A stretch of DNA of 64,000 bases, from assembly GCA_016716385.1 (NCBI GenBank), contig JADJWL010000008.1:62001-126000 (forward strand), in the 5' to 3' direction. The notes beneath the pieces were generated by a model, which saw only the letters and a program-made list of their open reading frames with translations, was not told the origin of the DNA and did no database searches. Below are positions 1 to 8,123 of this stretch, piece by piece. The stretch is from Bryobacterales bacterium (lineage in GTDB: Bacteria > Acidobacteriota > Terriglobia > Bryobacterales > Bryobacteraceae). Numbering within the stretch: the stretch's first letter is position 1; every line of letters begins with the position of its first letter. The position numbers and the translations under genes were made by a program.

Positions 1-136
1 TCGCCAGTTGCTTGATCTCGGGGAACGTATCTTCGTCGGAGAATCCCTGCGACAGGTTCACGGCGCCGAGCTGCGCGCTGAGAATGGTGGTTCCCCGGAT
101 GACGGATTCCCGCATGGGCAGGCGTTTGATGGGCAT
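1..136 (-). CDS. Class I/II PLP aminotransferase, N-terminal part (runs off the window)
   Basis: Only the first 45 codons are inside the window. They read MPIKRLPMRESVIRG..., then ILSAQLGAVNLSQGF and DEDTFPEI. This is the usual N-terminus of the fold-type I aminotransferases related to kynurenine/methionine aminotransferases (MRESVIR, then INLAQGFPD). The active-site lysine lies beyond the edge. The ATG is 4 nt downstream of the stop of the S1/P1 nuclease gene, so the two are probably co-transcribed. The true start may be the second ATG (residue 8), which fits family alignments better. Substrate cannot be told from this piece. Confidence 0.75.
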   Translation of the reverse strand, partial: MPIKRLPMRESVIRGTTILSAQLGAVNLSQGFSDEDTFPEIKQLA

Positions 137-140
137 TGGT

Positions 141-1061
141 TTACGGCCAGATCCTGTTCAAGAGAGCGGCCAGCCGCACCGAGCCGACGAGCAGCCGTTC
201 CTCCATCACCGGCGCCGCCTGATTGCGATAAGAGGGCGGAAGCTGCCAGACGGTCGTCCGGTAGAGTTCCGATACTTCTTCGCATGATGAGACATTGCGC
301 GGCGGGTACTTCGGCACGCGCGGCCGGAGCGGCGCGTAGGCATGCTTCCAGGCAAGGTCGCGGGATTCGGCCAGCCACTGGCGGAACCAGCTTGGCAGGC
401 CGGACGGCACCGCCTCTCCGGTCCGGCGCCGCGCGGGGCTCCAGGAGTTGAGCGCGGCCATGAGGCGCGCGGCGAGAGCCCGGTCATCGCTTCCCACGCG
501 TTCTTCCAGGAGCCCGTAGTCCCAGGCTGCGTGCAGATTCTTCGACGGATGATTCACCAGCAGGCAATTACCCCCGCGGTCGGAATTCCCTCCGGCGTGC
601 AGCGGCTGGTGGACATCCTGCGCGATGTGGATCAGGTATTTCAAATCGCTCCCTGGCTCCAGCTCATCCGGCTTGCCGGCCGCCAGTTTGCCGGAGTATT
701 CGATCAGCTTGGCGTATGCGGTATTGGGCTGGCGCAGCGGATCCGGCCGGTCGCGGAAGCCGTAGCGCGCGCTGAGATTGATGTAGTGCCAGGGCGCCGC
801 CTGCGGGTAGTTCCTGCGTCCCTCGACGTCGGGCCAGATCGACGCCGCGGCGAGCGCATCGGCCAATGCATCCGGGGTGTTGGGCACGCCGAGAATGCGC
901 GCCACCCGCGCCTTCGCCGAGGGGCCGAGCAGCCCGGCGGTAACGCGGCCGCCGGCCTTGTGCGCGGCAAAGCCCCAGGGCAGAGCCGGCAGGGCCGCAA
1001 GGAGCAGAATCAGGGGAATCCGGAGCACGGCTCCGCCATGGTAGCAGACGGTGCGTCGCAC
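141..1061 (-). CDS. Secreted S1/P1-type zinc nuclease
   Basis: Exported single-strand nuclease/3'-nucleotidase of the S1/P1 family. A hydrophobic leader (IPLILLLAALPALP) ends just before WGFAAH. This matches the mature N-terminal Trp and the His five residues later that bind the tri-zinc site in P1 nuclease. Further ligand motifs follow in family order: WPD, PWHYINL, LIHIAQDVHQPLHAG and LHAAWD. About 306 aa is normal for the family. Start is GTG at 1061; a second in-frame GTG at 1025 would give a shorter leader. It likely scavenges phosphate or nucleosides outside the cytoplasm. Confidence 0.88.
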   Translation of the reverse strand: MRRTVCYHGGAVLRIPLILLLAALPALPWGFAAHKAGGRVTAGLLGPSAKARVARILGVPNTPDALADALAAASIWPDVEGRRNYPQAAPWHYINLSARYGFRDRPDPLRQPNTAYAKLIEYSGKLAAGKPDELEPGSDLKYLIHIAQDVHQPLHAGGNSDRGGNCLLVNHPSKNLHAAWDYGLLEERVGSDDRALAARLMAALNSWSPARRRTGEAVPSGLPSWFRQWLAESRDLAWKHAYAPLRPRVPKYPPRNVSSCEEVSELYRTTVWQLPPSYRNQAAPVMEERLLVGSVRLAALLNRIWP

Positions 1062-1063
1062 CG
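1049..1063. promoter_or_regulatory. 15-bp perfect palindrome in divergent start region
   Basis: CGGTGCG-T-CGCACCG is a perfect 7-1-7 inverted repeat. It lies between the divergent nuclease and zinc-ribbon genes and overlaps the upstream GTG of the nuclease. A TACAGT hexamer at 1070-1075 could be the -10 of the zinc-ribbon gene. It may be an operator or may be chance in GC-rich DNA. Confidence 0.25.
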
Positions 1064-1088
1064 CCCTGATACAGTAAGATCAGCCGAC

Positions 1089-1805
1089 ATGTTCACGTGG
1101 ATCTGCCCGCAATGTGGACGGGAAAACCACCCGTCTCTCGCCGAATGTCCGAATTGCCAGGCCACCGCGTCCGGCGCCGCGGCCGAGGAGGCGCCACCAC
1201 CGCCCCCTCCAGCGCCGGCAGCCCCTGTGAGACAAGCGGCGCCACCGCCTCCTCCCCCACCGCCCGTCGCGCAGCCCGCGCCGGCGGCGCAGCAACCGAA
1301 GACCACCTACGTCCTGCCGCCACCGCAGCGCGGCATGCCGGTCTGGCTGGCGACGATCCTGTCGGCCGCGGTGTTCGCGGGCCTGTTCGCCGCGGTGTAT
1401 TACGGCATTCAGTACTTCAAGGAAGACCGGCCGGCGGCCGCTAAGCCCGCCATCGCGTTCGAAGACGTCCCGGAGGGCGCCAAGCCCAACCGGATGCTGC
1501 GCTTTCTTTCCGTTTCCGGATTGCGCCTGCTGCAGAATGCTCAGCGCAAGACCGAAGTCCGTTTCGTCGTCGTGAATCACTCGACGGCGCAGACCTCGCC
1601 GATCGGCGCGAAGGCGAGGATTCTCGCGCGCACCAATGGCGGACCCGATACGGACCTCGGCATGGTGGAGTTCAAGCTGCCCGCGCTCGGCCCGTACGAG
1701 ACGAAGGACATCTCGGCGGTTCTCGAGACGAAACTGCGGGCGTACGAACTGCCGGACTGGCAGTTTCTCAAGGCCGAGTTGATTCTTCCGCCGGAAGCGC
1801 CGTAA
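1089..1805 (+). CDS. Zinc-ribbon, proline-rich single-span membrane protein
   Basis: 238 aa from the ATG at 1089; the open frame extends further upstream, but that part is antisense to the nuclease gene. Residues 5-22 hold a zinc ribbon (CPQCGRE...CPNC). About 45 residues rich in Pro and Ala follow, then one transmembrane helix (near residues 82-103) and a C-terminal domain of about 120 aa. The latter has the look of an FxxVxN/DUF2393-like beta domain (VRFVVVNHST...LGPYETKDI). This reads as a cytoplasmic zinc ribbon tethered to an outside domain. Function is unknown; no catalytic motif is visible. Confidence 0.75.
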   Translation: MFTWICPQCGRENHPSLAECPNCQATASGAAAEEAPPPPPPAPAAPVRQAAPPPPPPPPVAQPAPAAQQPKTTYVLPPPQRGMPVWLATILSAAVFAGLFAAVYYGIQYFKEDRPAAAKPAIAFEDVPEGAKPNRMLRFLSVSGLRLLQNAQRKTEVRFVVVNHSTAQTSPIGAKARILARTNGGPDTDLGMVEFKLPALGPYETKDISAVLETKLRAYELPDWQFLKAELILPPEAP

Positions 1806-1832
1806 GGTTTCCCGCAAGCTCGCCGTGTCGCA

Positions 1833-2327
1833 TCAGATCGGCTCGGAGGCAATCGCGATCGCCTCCGCTACAAGATGGTCTGTGATTCGAAAGTCAAGAT
1901 CGCGGCGAAGGACCTTAACGAGTTCCGGTGGTTCCGCCGCGCGACCCTCAAGATGAAGGCGGGCCAGCAGCCGCACTGTTCCGATTGACTTCCTCGCCAT
2001 CCGGTCCGCGATCCGCCGGGCCTGACGGTCATCGCTAATGAAGGCGTAGGACCGGCGTTCCTGGGCCTGGATCAGCGCCTCGGACTCGCCTTCCCCCAGG
2101 TCCGCTCTCAAGAGCCGGACGTTCGTCTCGTCGGCGGTGACGCAACATTCGAAGAAACCGGTCGCGTACAGCTTCCTGAGCCGGTAGCGGAATCTACCCT
2201 TGACGTTTACCTCGCGCTGGACTGCTCTTGGAACATAGACCCGCTCGAAAAACATCGGCAGTTGGAGCGCGAGATCCAGATGGACCAGGTTAATCAGCGG
2301 ACCGCTATCGATCACAGCTGTCCGCAA
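1833..2327 (-). CDS. PIN-domain protein (DUF3368-like), possible RNase toxin
   Basis: 164 aa, read from a TTG preceded by AAGGAA. The PIN acidic residues are visible: VIDSGPLINL at the N-terminus, the central GEGESEAL and the late FISDD. This matches the DUF3368 type of PIN protein, usually the ribonuclease half of a type II toxin-antitoxin pair. No conventional antitoxin lies beside it. It starts 3 nt after the stop of a TIR-like gene, so the two are a likely operon. GC content is like the host, unlike the partner gene. Confidence 0.78.
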   Translation of the reverse strand: MRTAVIDSGPLINLVHLDLALQLPMFFERVYVPRAVQREVNVKGRFRYRLRKLYATGFFECCVTADETNVRLLRADLGEGESEALIQAQERRSYAFISDDRQARRIADRMARKSIGTVRLLARLHLEGRAAEPPELVKVLRRDLDFRITDHLVAEAIAIASEPI

Positions 2328-2330
2328 TGG

Positions 2331-2807
2331 CTATTCCTTGTTGAGAGAGACGAGGAGGAGGAGTCCGAGGCCGAGAGCTGCCAAGGCCCCAATGGCCTGT
2401 TGCTTCTCCCGAGAGATCTGCTGTTCCTTGAGAAATCCTACTATCTGTGTTTCCACATGTCCCGGATCGTCGAACGGAGAGAATGTGAAAACGCGAGGAA
2501 ATCGAGCCATTGGCTCACTCCCGGCGAATTCCTGGCGCACGATGGGAATCACCAGCTTCCCCTTCTGCAGGGCATAACCCAATTCAAATTGCACGTTCGG
2601 ACTTGCGGCAGCGGTCAGGATGGCCAGGACACAGTCAGCCCGATCGATCGCCTTTCGGACAGAGGCCGCGACTGAGGACGGTCCCGGGCTTCCGTGAGCG
2701 GGAACGTACATCTCGATGCCGTTCGCCGTCGCCAAAGTCTGCAGGCGCCACGCAAGCGCCGCGTCGGCGGGATCAAGGCTGGAACTCAGGAACACCCGGA
2801 AAGGCAT
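2331..2807 (-). CDS. TIR-like domain protein with C-terminal membrane anchor
   Basis: 158 aa. The ATG at 2807 was chosen over longer frames because AGGAG lies a few nt upstream (AGGAGATGCGATG). The fold order fits a TIR/TIR-like domain: first strand FRVFLSSS, then IEMYVP, then CVLAILT, and a helix with VQFELGYA. The Glu there is in the place of the TIR NADase catalytic glutamate. Residues about 137-155 form a hydrophobic helix (AIGALAALGLGLLLLV), probably a tail anchor. Base composition is clearly AT-richer than its neighbours, a sign of transfer. It could also be a nucleoside deoxyribosyltransferase-like fold. Confidence 0.72.
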   Translation of the reverse strand: MPFRVFLSSSLDPADAALAWRLQTLATANGIEMYVPAHGSPGPSSVAASVRKAIDRADCVLAILTAAASPNVQFELGYALQKGKLVIPIVRQEFAGSEPMARFPRVFTFSPFDDPGHVETQIVGFLKEQQISREKQQAIGALAALGLGLLLLVSLNKE

Positions 2808-2921
2808 CGCATCTCCTATTCTAAGGTGATCTGCCGCCCGAGCCAGCGTGCGCAACGGCGTTGTTCTGTTCCGCGACTTGAATGAAGGCCTCAATCGGAA
2901 GGTGCGCGCCTTCAAGGCGAC

Positions 2922-4265
2922 TCACGGCTTCGTCTCTTCGTACAACTCCTCGACCCGTTGTGCGATCGCTTCTTCGACCGCGTAGCCGTACGGCGCGGGG
3001 TGCCCGTATTCCGCCATGCCCGTCGTCCCTTCATAGCCGCCCTCGCGCAGAACCCGGAGCGACGGTACGTAGGACAGCAGTTCGTTGTTGTAGCCCGCCA
3101 CCCAAGTGTTGTCCCAGCCGAACGCGTCCTTGAACCGCAGGCAATAGTCCACGACGGATTCCCCGGTCAGCGCCACCAGCGTCAGATCCGCGCCGAAGCG
3201 CCACACCTGGACCGGGTACGGATAGCGGTCCGGCAGCTTCCCCTCCCTGTCGTAGACCCGCAGCAGGTGCTCGGTCGCCCGGCGGGGCAGGCCTTTCTCC
3301 TTGGGTAGACGGGCGGCCAGTTCCTCCCGCGTGGGACCCTTTTGGAACGGGATCTCGGCGATCGTGTAGCCTGCCTTGAGGCGCCCGCGGACCGGCTGCA
3401 TCGGGCCGCGCAGCACGATCTCCACGGCCTTCGCCACGATCCTGCCGTACATCGAGGCGAGTTCGACGGCTTCCGGCGTGGTCACACCCATCACACGCGG
3501 CAACGGGTTCGCGTCGCCGCCACAGCCCATCACGAACAACGCGACAGCGCCGGGATAAGCCTTTTCCAGAGCCTCCTGCGCGTAACCCGCGTAGTCGCCG
3601 TTGACCTCGTAGCCGGACAGCGCCGTCGTGTGGCAGGAATACCCGAAGGCGACAGCCCGCAGGGCGCCGCCCGTGCGCACGGCCAGCACCGGGACATCGT
3701 GATCCACGGGTCCGGCAAGCTTGCGCCCTCCCGGACGCGCGCGGCGCCGGTTCACCGCGAAGCCCGCCAATCCCTGTTCGAAGCTCAGCTCCGCCGGTTC
3801 CAGCTTCGCAATCGCGGTCCCGATTGCCTCGATGTATTGATCCAGCAGGCGGCGCGTGTACCGGCCGACCGCCGCGCCCTGCTCCGGCGTCAGTTCGTAA
3901 TACAGCCGCAGCACGTCCCCGGTGACCGGGCAGGAATGGTTGTGGGAGTAGTTCAGGATGAGCCGCTCGCGGGGCACACCGAACTTCTGCTGGGTCCGCG
4001 ACGCGATCTCCTCCACCATCTTCGTGTCCAACCCGACCAGGTCGCTCGTGACCAGCACCGAACGCTCGCCGCCGTTTTCGAGAGCGAGAGCCTTGACGAA
4101 GATGTCCTGCAGGATGCCTCGGGAGGGACCGGTGCGGCCTCCGTATCCCGCCAGCCAGACCGGCTCCGTAGGATTGATGTTGACGCTGGCCGCCCCGGCT
4201 CGCCATTCACCGGAACCGGGGAGGGCGCACGCCAGGACAATCGCGGCAAGACAGAACGAACGCAT
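2922..4265 (-). CDS. Exported neutral/alkaline ceramidase-like protein
   Basis: 447 aa with an N-terminal signal peptide (MRSFCLAAIVLACALPGSG). The body follows the N-terminal domain of the neutral/alkaline non-lysosomal ceramidase family: AGAASVNINPTEPVWLAGYGGR, SDLVGLD, NYSHNHSCP, YSCHTTAL, GCGGDANP. The HxH pair in SHNH and the later His in SCHTT fit the zinc site of that family. True ceramidases are larger (over 600 aa), so this is the shorter bacterial form and its substrate is uncertain. It sits 49 bp downstream of a second secreted protein on the same strand. Confidence 0.85.
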   Translation of the reverse strand: MRSFCLAAIVLACALPGSGEWRAGAASVNINPTEPVWLAGYGGRTGPSRGILQDIFVKALALENGGERSVLVTSDLVGLDTKMVEEIASRTQQKFGVPRERLILNYSHNHSCPVTGDVLRLYYELTPEQGAAVGRYTRRLLDQYIEAIGTAIAKLEPAELSFEQGLAGFAVNRRRARPGGRKLAGPVDHDVPVLAVRTGGALRAVAFGYSCHTTALSGYEVNGDYAGYAQEALEKAYPGAVALFVMGCGGDANPLPRVMGVTTPEAVELASMYGRIVAKAVEIVLRGPMQPVRGRLKAGYTIAEIPFQKGPTREELAARLPKEKGLPRRATEHLLRVYDREGKLPDRYPYPVQVWRFGADLTLVALTGESVVDYCLRFKDAFGWDNTWVAGYNNELLSYVPSLRVLREGGYEGTTGMAEYGHPAPYGYAVEEAIAQRVEELYEETKP

Positions 4266-4314
4266 GCCATAGGGTCGCGCGCCGCCGCCCCGCGCCGCAA
4301 CTCCCGCGCCGCAA

Positions 4315-5052
4315 CTATGGGTAGGCGATGCGGATCGAGTCCACCATCAGCAGACCCTTGGGCAGAAACTCCTGACGCACTTCGTAGCTCGGCTCCTCGG
4401 GATAGTCCTGGCCCGCGCGCAGCTTGTGCGGCTCGCGCACATCGCCAACCGGGACCACCTTCAGCGGGAACAGCACGAGCATGATGTCGATGTTGACGTC
4501 TGCCAGCACCGTGGCGATGTCGTCGCAGCCGTAGACGTCGCGCCGCGACTCGCGGGCGCCGAGGCAGGTCCACTGCCACGGGTCCGGATCGAGCGTGATC
4601 GTCTGGTCGCTCCAGTCGCGGGTGATGCGCAGCGGCTGCCCGGTCAGGACGAAGTTCGCCGTGGTCTTCGGTGTCTTTGCCTGCACCAGCAGAACCACCT
4701 CGGCGCCATGCGTCTCGATGTCGCCGCGCATGCGCACCGTAATGGTGGCGTTCGTCAGGTTCGTGCTGAAGCCGCCCTCGACGAAACGGTTGCCGCGCGC
4801 CACTTCGCTGCGGATGCGGTCCCCGCGCGTGTAGAGGTACATGAGCATGTTCAGGTAGCCCGCGCCGGGCGGCGCGTGATGGCTGTCGAGATACCAGGGA
4901 CCGAAGCAGTAAGCGACGCCGTCCCAGATGGGCAGCGGATGATAGCGGTTCGCCACCCAGCCGCCGGGACCGTTGTCGAAGGTCTCGAGGTACACTTTTC
5001 GGTCGGCAGCCAGGGCGGCGGCAGCCAGAATCAGAACGAGGAAGACGCGCAT
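4315..5052 (-). CDS. Secreted protein of unknown function
   Basis: 245 aa from the ATG at 5052, with a signal peptide (MRVFLVLILAAAALAA). The mature part begins YLETFDNGPGGWVANRYHPLPIWDG and is beta-rich with many aromatics. This opening resembles carbohydrate-binding-like jelly-roll modules (ETFDNG...GW), but I do not recognise the family. An ATG two codons upstream (5058) is possible and lies 7 nt from a TATGAT hexamer. It is followed 49 bp later by the ceramidase-like gene. Confidence 0.7.
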   Translation of the reverse strand: MRVFLVLILAAAALAADRKVYLETFDNGPGGWVANRYHPLPIWDGVAYCFGPWYLDSHHAPPGAGYLNMLMYLYTRGDRIRSEVARGNRFVEGGFSTNLTNATITVRMRGDIETHGAEVVLLVQAKTPKTTANFVLTGQPLRITRDWSDQTITLDPDPWQWTCLGARESRRDVYGCDDIATVLADVNIDIMLVLFPLKVVPVGDVREPHKLRAGQDYPEEPSYEVRQEFLPKGLLMVDSIRIAYP

Positions 5053-5064
5053 CGGCATCGCCGC

Positions 5065-5071
5065 TATCATA
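5065..5071. promoter_or_regulatory. Overlapping divergent -10-like hexamers
   Basis: The plus strand reads TATCAT at 5065-5070, nine nt before the ATG of the RidA gene. The complement reads TATGAT at 5066-5071, seven nt before the upstream ATG (5058) of the divergent gene. No ribosome binding site is seen for either, so both transcripts may be leaderless. Confidence 0.4.
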
Positions 5072-5079
5072 CAGGGATT

Positions 5080-5535
5080 ATGTTTCGCCGCCGAATCGCT
5101 CACATCCCGGCTCTCCTCGTGGCAGCGGCCGCCGCCGCCGCGGCCCAGGTCCGCCGCCCGAAGCAGTTTCTGAACATCGGGGACAAGAAGCCGCCAGGAT
5201 ACACGCACGTCGTCACCTCCCCTCCCGGACGCATGATCTTTGTGAGCGGCCAGGGCGGCACGGACGCTTCCGGAAAGCTCGCCGAAGGGTTCGCCGATCA
5301 GACCGAGTACACGTTCCAGAACATCGGCCGCTGTCTCGAACTGGCGGGCGCGACGTTCAAGGACATCGTCAAGATCAACTACTTCGTCACCGATATGGCG
5401 AATCTCGCGGAGTTGCGCCGCATCCGCGCCAAGTACCTGAACATGGACGCGCCACCGGCGGCGACACTCGTGCAGTCCGGCCTGGTCGAAGGGTTGCTTG
5501 TCGAGATTGAGTGCGTCGCGATCGTGCCCGAGTAG
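5080..5535 (+). CDS. Exported RidA/YjgF-family protein
   Basis: 151 aa. An Ala-rich signal peptide (residues 1-22) precedes one RidA domain: GRMIFVSGQGG, a helix with NIGRCLELAGA, and DIVKINYFVTDMANL, ending PPAATLV...LLVEIECVAIV. Canonical RidA enamine deaminases carry an Arg in PAR-S before this last strand (R105 in E. coli); here it is Ala. Loss of that residue and export argue against ordinary cytoplasmic imine deamination. It ends back to back with the stop codon of aroE on the other strand. Confidence 0.85.
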   Translation: MFRRRIAHIPALLVAAAAAAAAQVRRPKQFLNIGDKKPPGYTHVVTSPPGRMIFVSGQGGTDASGKLAEGFADQTEYTFQNIGRCLELAGATFKDIVKINYFVTDMANLAELRRIRAKYLNMDAPPAATLVQSGLVEGLLVEIECVAIVPE

Positions 5536-6387
5536 CTATTCGCCGCTCAGCGCCCGGCGCAGCGCATCCTTCATGACGGCTTCCGGCGCCGCTTGTCCGG
5601 TCCAGTACTCGAACCCGATCACGCCTTGATAGACGAGCATCGACAGTCCATCGAGCACAGCCAGGCCGCGCGCCTTCGCGGCCGCGAGCAGCCGCGTCTC
5701 TGGCGGGTTGAACACGGCGTCGGCGACCAGGAGGTGCGGCGGCGCGGAATCGAGGTCGACGTCCGGCATCGCGCCGGTATCGGGAAACAGGCCGATCGAG
5801 GTCGCGTTCACGAGGATGTCGGCGTCGGGCGGGACGGCGTAGGGTCCCACCCACGGGACGTACCGCGCCCCGAGTCCGGTGGCCGCAGCCAAGTCGGCGA
5901 TCATCGCTTCGGCGCGGGAAGCCGTTCGGTTGACCACCGTCAGTTCGGTCGCCCCGGCCAGCGCGAGTTCCGTCGCGATCGCACGCGCCGCTCCCCCCGC
6001 GCCCAGAATGACCACGCGCTGTCCTGCGGGGTCACGGCCCGCATCGGCGCGCAGACCGCGCAGGAAGCCCTTACCGTCGGTGTTCTCACCGATCAGCCGG
6101 CCGTCCTCGCGGCGCACCGTGTTCACCGCGCCGATCGCGCGCGCGGCCGGAGTCAGATCGTCGAGGTGTGCGATGACGGCGACCTTGTGCGGGATGGTCA
6201 GGTTGAGCCCGCGCATGCCGAAGGCCCGCACGCCGCGAATCGCATCGGCGAGGTTCTCGGGCTGTACTTCAATCGTGAGGTACCGCCAGTTCAGGCCGAC
6301 CGCCTGGAACGCGGCCTCCTGCATGACGCCAGTCGGGTTTTCCGCGACCGGGCATCCAAGCACGCCCACCAGTTCCGCTTTGTACAC
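5536..6387 (-). CDS. aroE: Shikimate dehydrogenase family protein
   Basis: 283 aa; would reduce 3-dehydroshikimate with NADPH in the aromatic amino acid pathway. Seen: the shikimate Lys/Asp region NLTIPHK, GAVNTV, GENTDGKGF, the nucleotide-binding GAGGAARAI, an NRT motif typical of NADP preference, and a C-terminal GLSMLVYQG. The N-terminal substrate motif is odd: GCPVAENPTGVMQ instead of the usual HSxSP (S-x-S). Some AroE-like paralogues (quinate or other) share this. It reads from a GTG that overlaps the stop of the upstream TPR gene by one base. Confidence 0.85.
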   Translation of the reverse strand: MYKAELVGVLGCPVAENPTGVMQEAAFQAVGLNWRYLTIEVQPENLADAIRGVRAFGMRGLNLTIPHKVAVIAHLDDLTPAARAIGAVNTVRREDGRLIGENTDGKGFLRGLRADAGRDPAGQRVVILGAGGAARAIATELALAGATELTVVNRTASRAEAMIADLAAATGLGARYVPWVGPYAVPPDADILVNATSIGLFPDTGAMPDVDLDSAPPHLLVADAVFNPPETRLLAAAKARGLAVLDGLSMLVYQGVIGFEYWTGQAAPEAVMKDALRRALSGE

Positions 6388-6755
6388 TACTGCGGCACCG
6401 GGCGGCCCATCTGCTTGTAGATGCCTTCGATCAGCGCGATGTTCGACTGGGCTTTCTTGTTGTTCTTGTCGAGTTCCAGGACCTGGCGGAATTGCCGCAG
6501 CGCGGTAGGGTACTTGCGGAACGGCGGTAGCTGACGGTCGTTCATGACCGACTCGCCATACTGCAGCTTGGCATCCGCCAGGGCGAGACGCACTTCGTCA
6601 TCCTTCGGCTTGGCCTTGTGCTCGGCTTCGAGAGCCGAGATCGCCTGCTCGAACTTGCCGTCCTTCAATTGAGCCTTGGCCTGCTCGACCTTCGGGTTCG
6701 CCGCACAGAGCAGACCCGCGGCCACCACTGCCATTCCCAGAATTCGAAATGTCAT
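6387..6755 (-). CDS. Small exported TPR-like protein
   Basis: 122 aa. An N-terminal hydrophobic leader (MTFRILGMAVVAAGLLCAA) is followed by tetratricopeptide-type helices (KVEQAKAQLKDGKFEQAISALE, then YPTALRQFRQVLELDKNN). The pattern fits about two TPR repeats, so it probably binds another protein in the periplasm. It sits inside an epimerase-TPR-aroE operon, with 4 nt to the gene before and a one-base overlap with the one after. No enzymatic motif. Confidence 0.75.
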   Translation of the reverse strand: MTFRILGMAVVAAGLLCAANPKVEQAKAQLKDGKFEQAISALEAEHKAKPKDDEVRLALADAKLQYGESVMNDRQLPPFRKYPTALRQFRQVLELDKNNKKAQSNIALIEGIYKQMGRPVPQ

Positions 6756-6759
6756 TCCT

Positions 6760-7701
6760 CTATTGTCGCATCCAGGAAACGGTTTCCCGGATTCCTTCCG
6801 CGTAGGGAGTCTTGGGAAGATCCCCCAGGAGGGCGGAGAGTCTGCTGTCGTCGAGAATCACGGGCGTTTCCTGGAGATACTGCATCTCGACCAGTTCGCG
6901 CATGGTTGCGTTGAACAAGCCCGCCACGCGCAGGAACAGGCGTCCGGCGGTGCGCCAGCGCGGCATGGCGCCCGCTGCCTCGTAGGCAGCCGTCATGAAC
7001 TCCCGCCCGGTGATCGTGCCGGCGCCGCCAAGGTTCCACGCCTCGCCGTAGGCATCATCGCGGAACAGAAGATCGATCAGGACGGGGGCGGCATCGGGCA
7101 CGAATATGAACTCGTGCGGAAGGTCGACCGGTCCGAGCCAGTTGGCGGGCACGCCGCGCACGGCGGCGCGGAAAATCTGGTGCGCCAAGCTCTGCTCAGC
7201 GCCCGGACCATAGAAGTCCGGCAAGCGGACAATCTGTGTCTGAAGACGTCCGGCTTTGTGCGCATCAAGGGCGGCGTCTTCCTGCTCCCTGCGCATTCTG
7301 CCTTTGAATGCCTTCGGCTCGCGGGGATGGGTTTCCGTGACGCGCGGCGTGACAGGCGACCCGTAGCTATAGACGCTCGAGACGACGAGCATGCGCCGCA
7401 CACCGGCCTCAATAGCAGCTTCGAGGGCGGCCCGCATCAGCTTGGGGTGCAGATCGAACTGGTGGTACGGGACGCCGACCGCATAGAGGACCGACTCGAC
7501 CCCCCGCAGCGCTTCGACGGCGTCGCGATGTGTCCCGAGGTCGGCTGGAGCCAGCCGCGCCAGCTTGGCCGTACGGAACACCTGTTCCATGCGGGCGCGC
7601 GACCGGCTCAGCGCCACATACCGCTCACCGCGTCTTTCGAGTTCTGCGGCAACCGCCAAGCCGATCGCACCCGGCGCTCCAACCAATGCAATCCGTTCCA
7701 T
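6760..7701 (-). CDS. NAD(P)-dependent epimerase/dehydratase-like (extended SDR) protein
   Basis: 313 aa from the ATG at 7701, chosen because the Rossmann strand starts at once (MERIALVGAPGAIG). The glycine motif GAPGAIG, VSSVYSYG in the position of the catalytic Ser/Tyr strand, LPDFYGPG and NLGGAG are typical of extended SDR sugar epimerases or dehydratases. I do not see the normal YxxxK pair, so it is an atypical member. It is the first gene of the operon leading to the TPR protein and aroE. Confidence 0.8.
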   Translation of the reverse strand: MERIALVGAPGAIGLAVAAELERRGERYVALSRSRARMEQVFRTAKLARLAPADLGTHRDAVEALRGVESVLYAVGVPYHQFDLHPKLMRAALEAAIEAGVRRMLVVSSVYSYGSPVTPRVTETHPREPKAFKGRMRREQEDAALDAHKAGRLQTQIVRLPDFYGPGAEQSLAHQIFRAAVRGVPANWLGPVDLPHEFIFVPDAAPVLIDLLFRDDAYGEAWNLGGAGTITGREFMTAAYEAAGAMPRWRTAGRLFLRVAGLFNATMRELVEMQYLQETPVILDDSRLSALLGDLPKTPYAEGIRETVSWMRQ

Positions 7702-7775
7702 CGGGAATCCGTCCGGGGACACTGCCTCGCGGACGAATTCTTACTCTACACGAAAACGCTCTCTGTGCCGCCCGC

Positions 7776-8123
7776 TCAGGCGAGTTCGAGACGCCCGTGG
7801 TCGTCGCAGTGGCCGCCGTGCGGATGATGCAGGTGTCCGCCCACCAGGTAGTCCACATGGTCGCCATGCGGGACCGCTTCGTGTCCGCAGCCGGCGCCAT
7901 GCTTATGGCCTGCATCGTGCCCGTCGCACCGATGGCCTGGCGTGCACTCCGCCGGATTGGCTGCGCTCACCTCGAGGACATGTTCGTCGAAATGGTCACC
8001 GTGCGGATGGTGCAGGCAGCCGTCGTGCAGATAGTCAACATGTCCGCCGTGCTTCACGGCGAGATGCCCGCAATCCTCTCCATGGACGTGATTATGGCCT
8101 TCGTGAATTAGATGATGGCTCAT
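7776..8123 (-). CDS. His-rich metal-binding protein with an internal duplication
   Basis: 115 aa, packed with His and with several Cys and Asp. Two halves are near copies: CGHLAVKHGGHVDYL...LHHPHG and CGHEAVPHGDHVDYL...LHHPHG, followed by H-D/E-H. No signal peptide or membrane span. It is probably a cytoplasmic zinc/cobalt/nickel buffer or chaperone. Its ATG overlaps the stop of the ArsR/SmtB-type sensor gene (ATGA), so sensor and buffer are translated together. Similar proteins exist in other bacteria under vague names. Confidence 0.85.
   Translation of the reverse strand: MSHHLIHEGHNHVHGEDCGHLAVKHGGHVDYLHDGCLHHPHGDHFDEHVLEVSAANPAECTPGHRCDGHDAGHKHGAGCGHEAVPHGDHVDYLVGGHLHHPHGGHCDDHGRLELA

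Noticed and set aside
342..1088. Upstream extension of the zinc-ribbon protein frame
   Set aside because: It is antisense to the S1/P1 nuclease, which has clear family motifs; the zinc ribbon begins right at the ATG at 1089.
2899..2914. Hairpin after the ceramidase-like gene as a terminator
   Set aside because: GAAGG/CCTTC stem is short and has no T-run; not distinguishable from chance.
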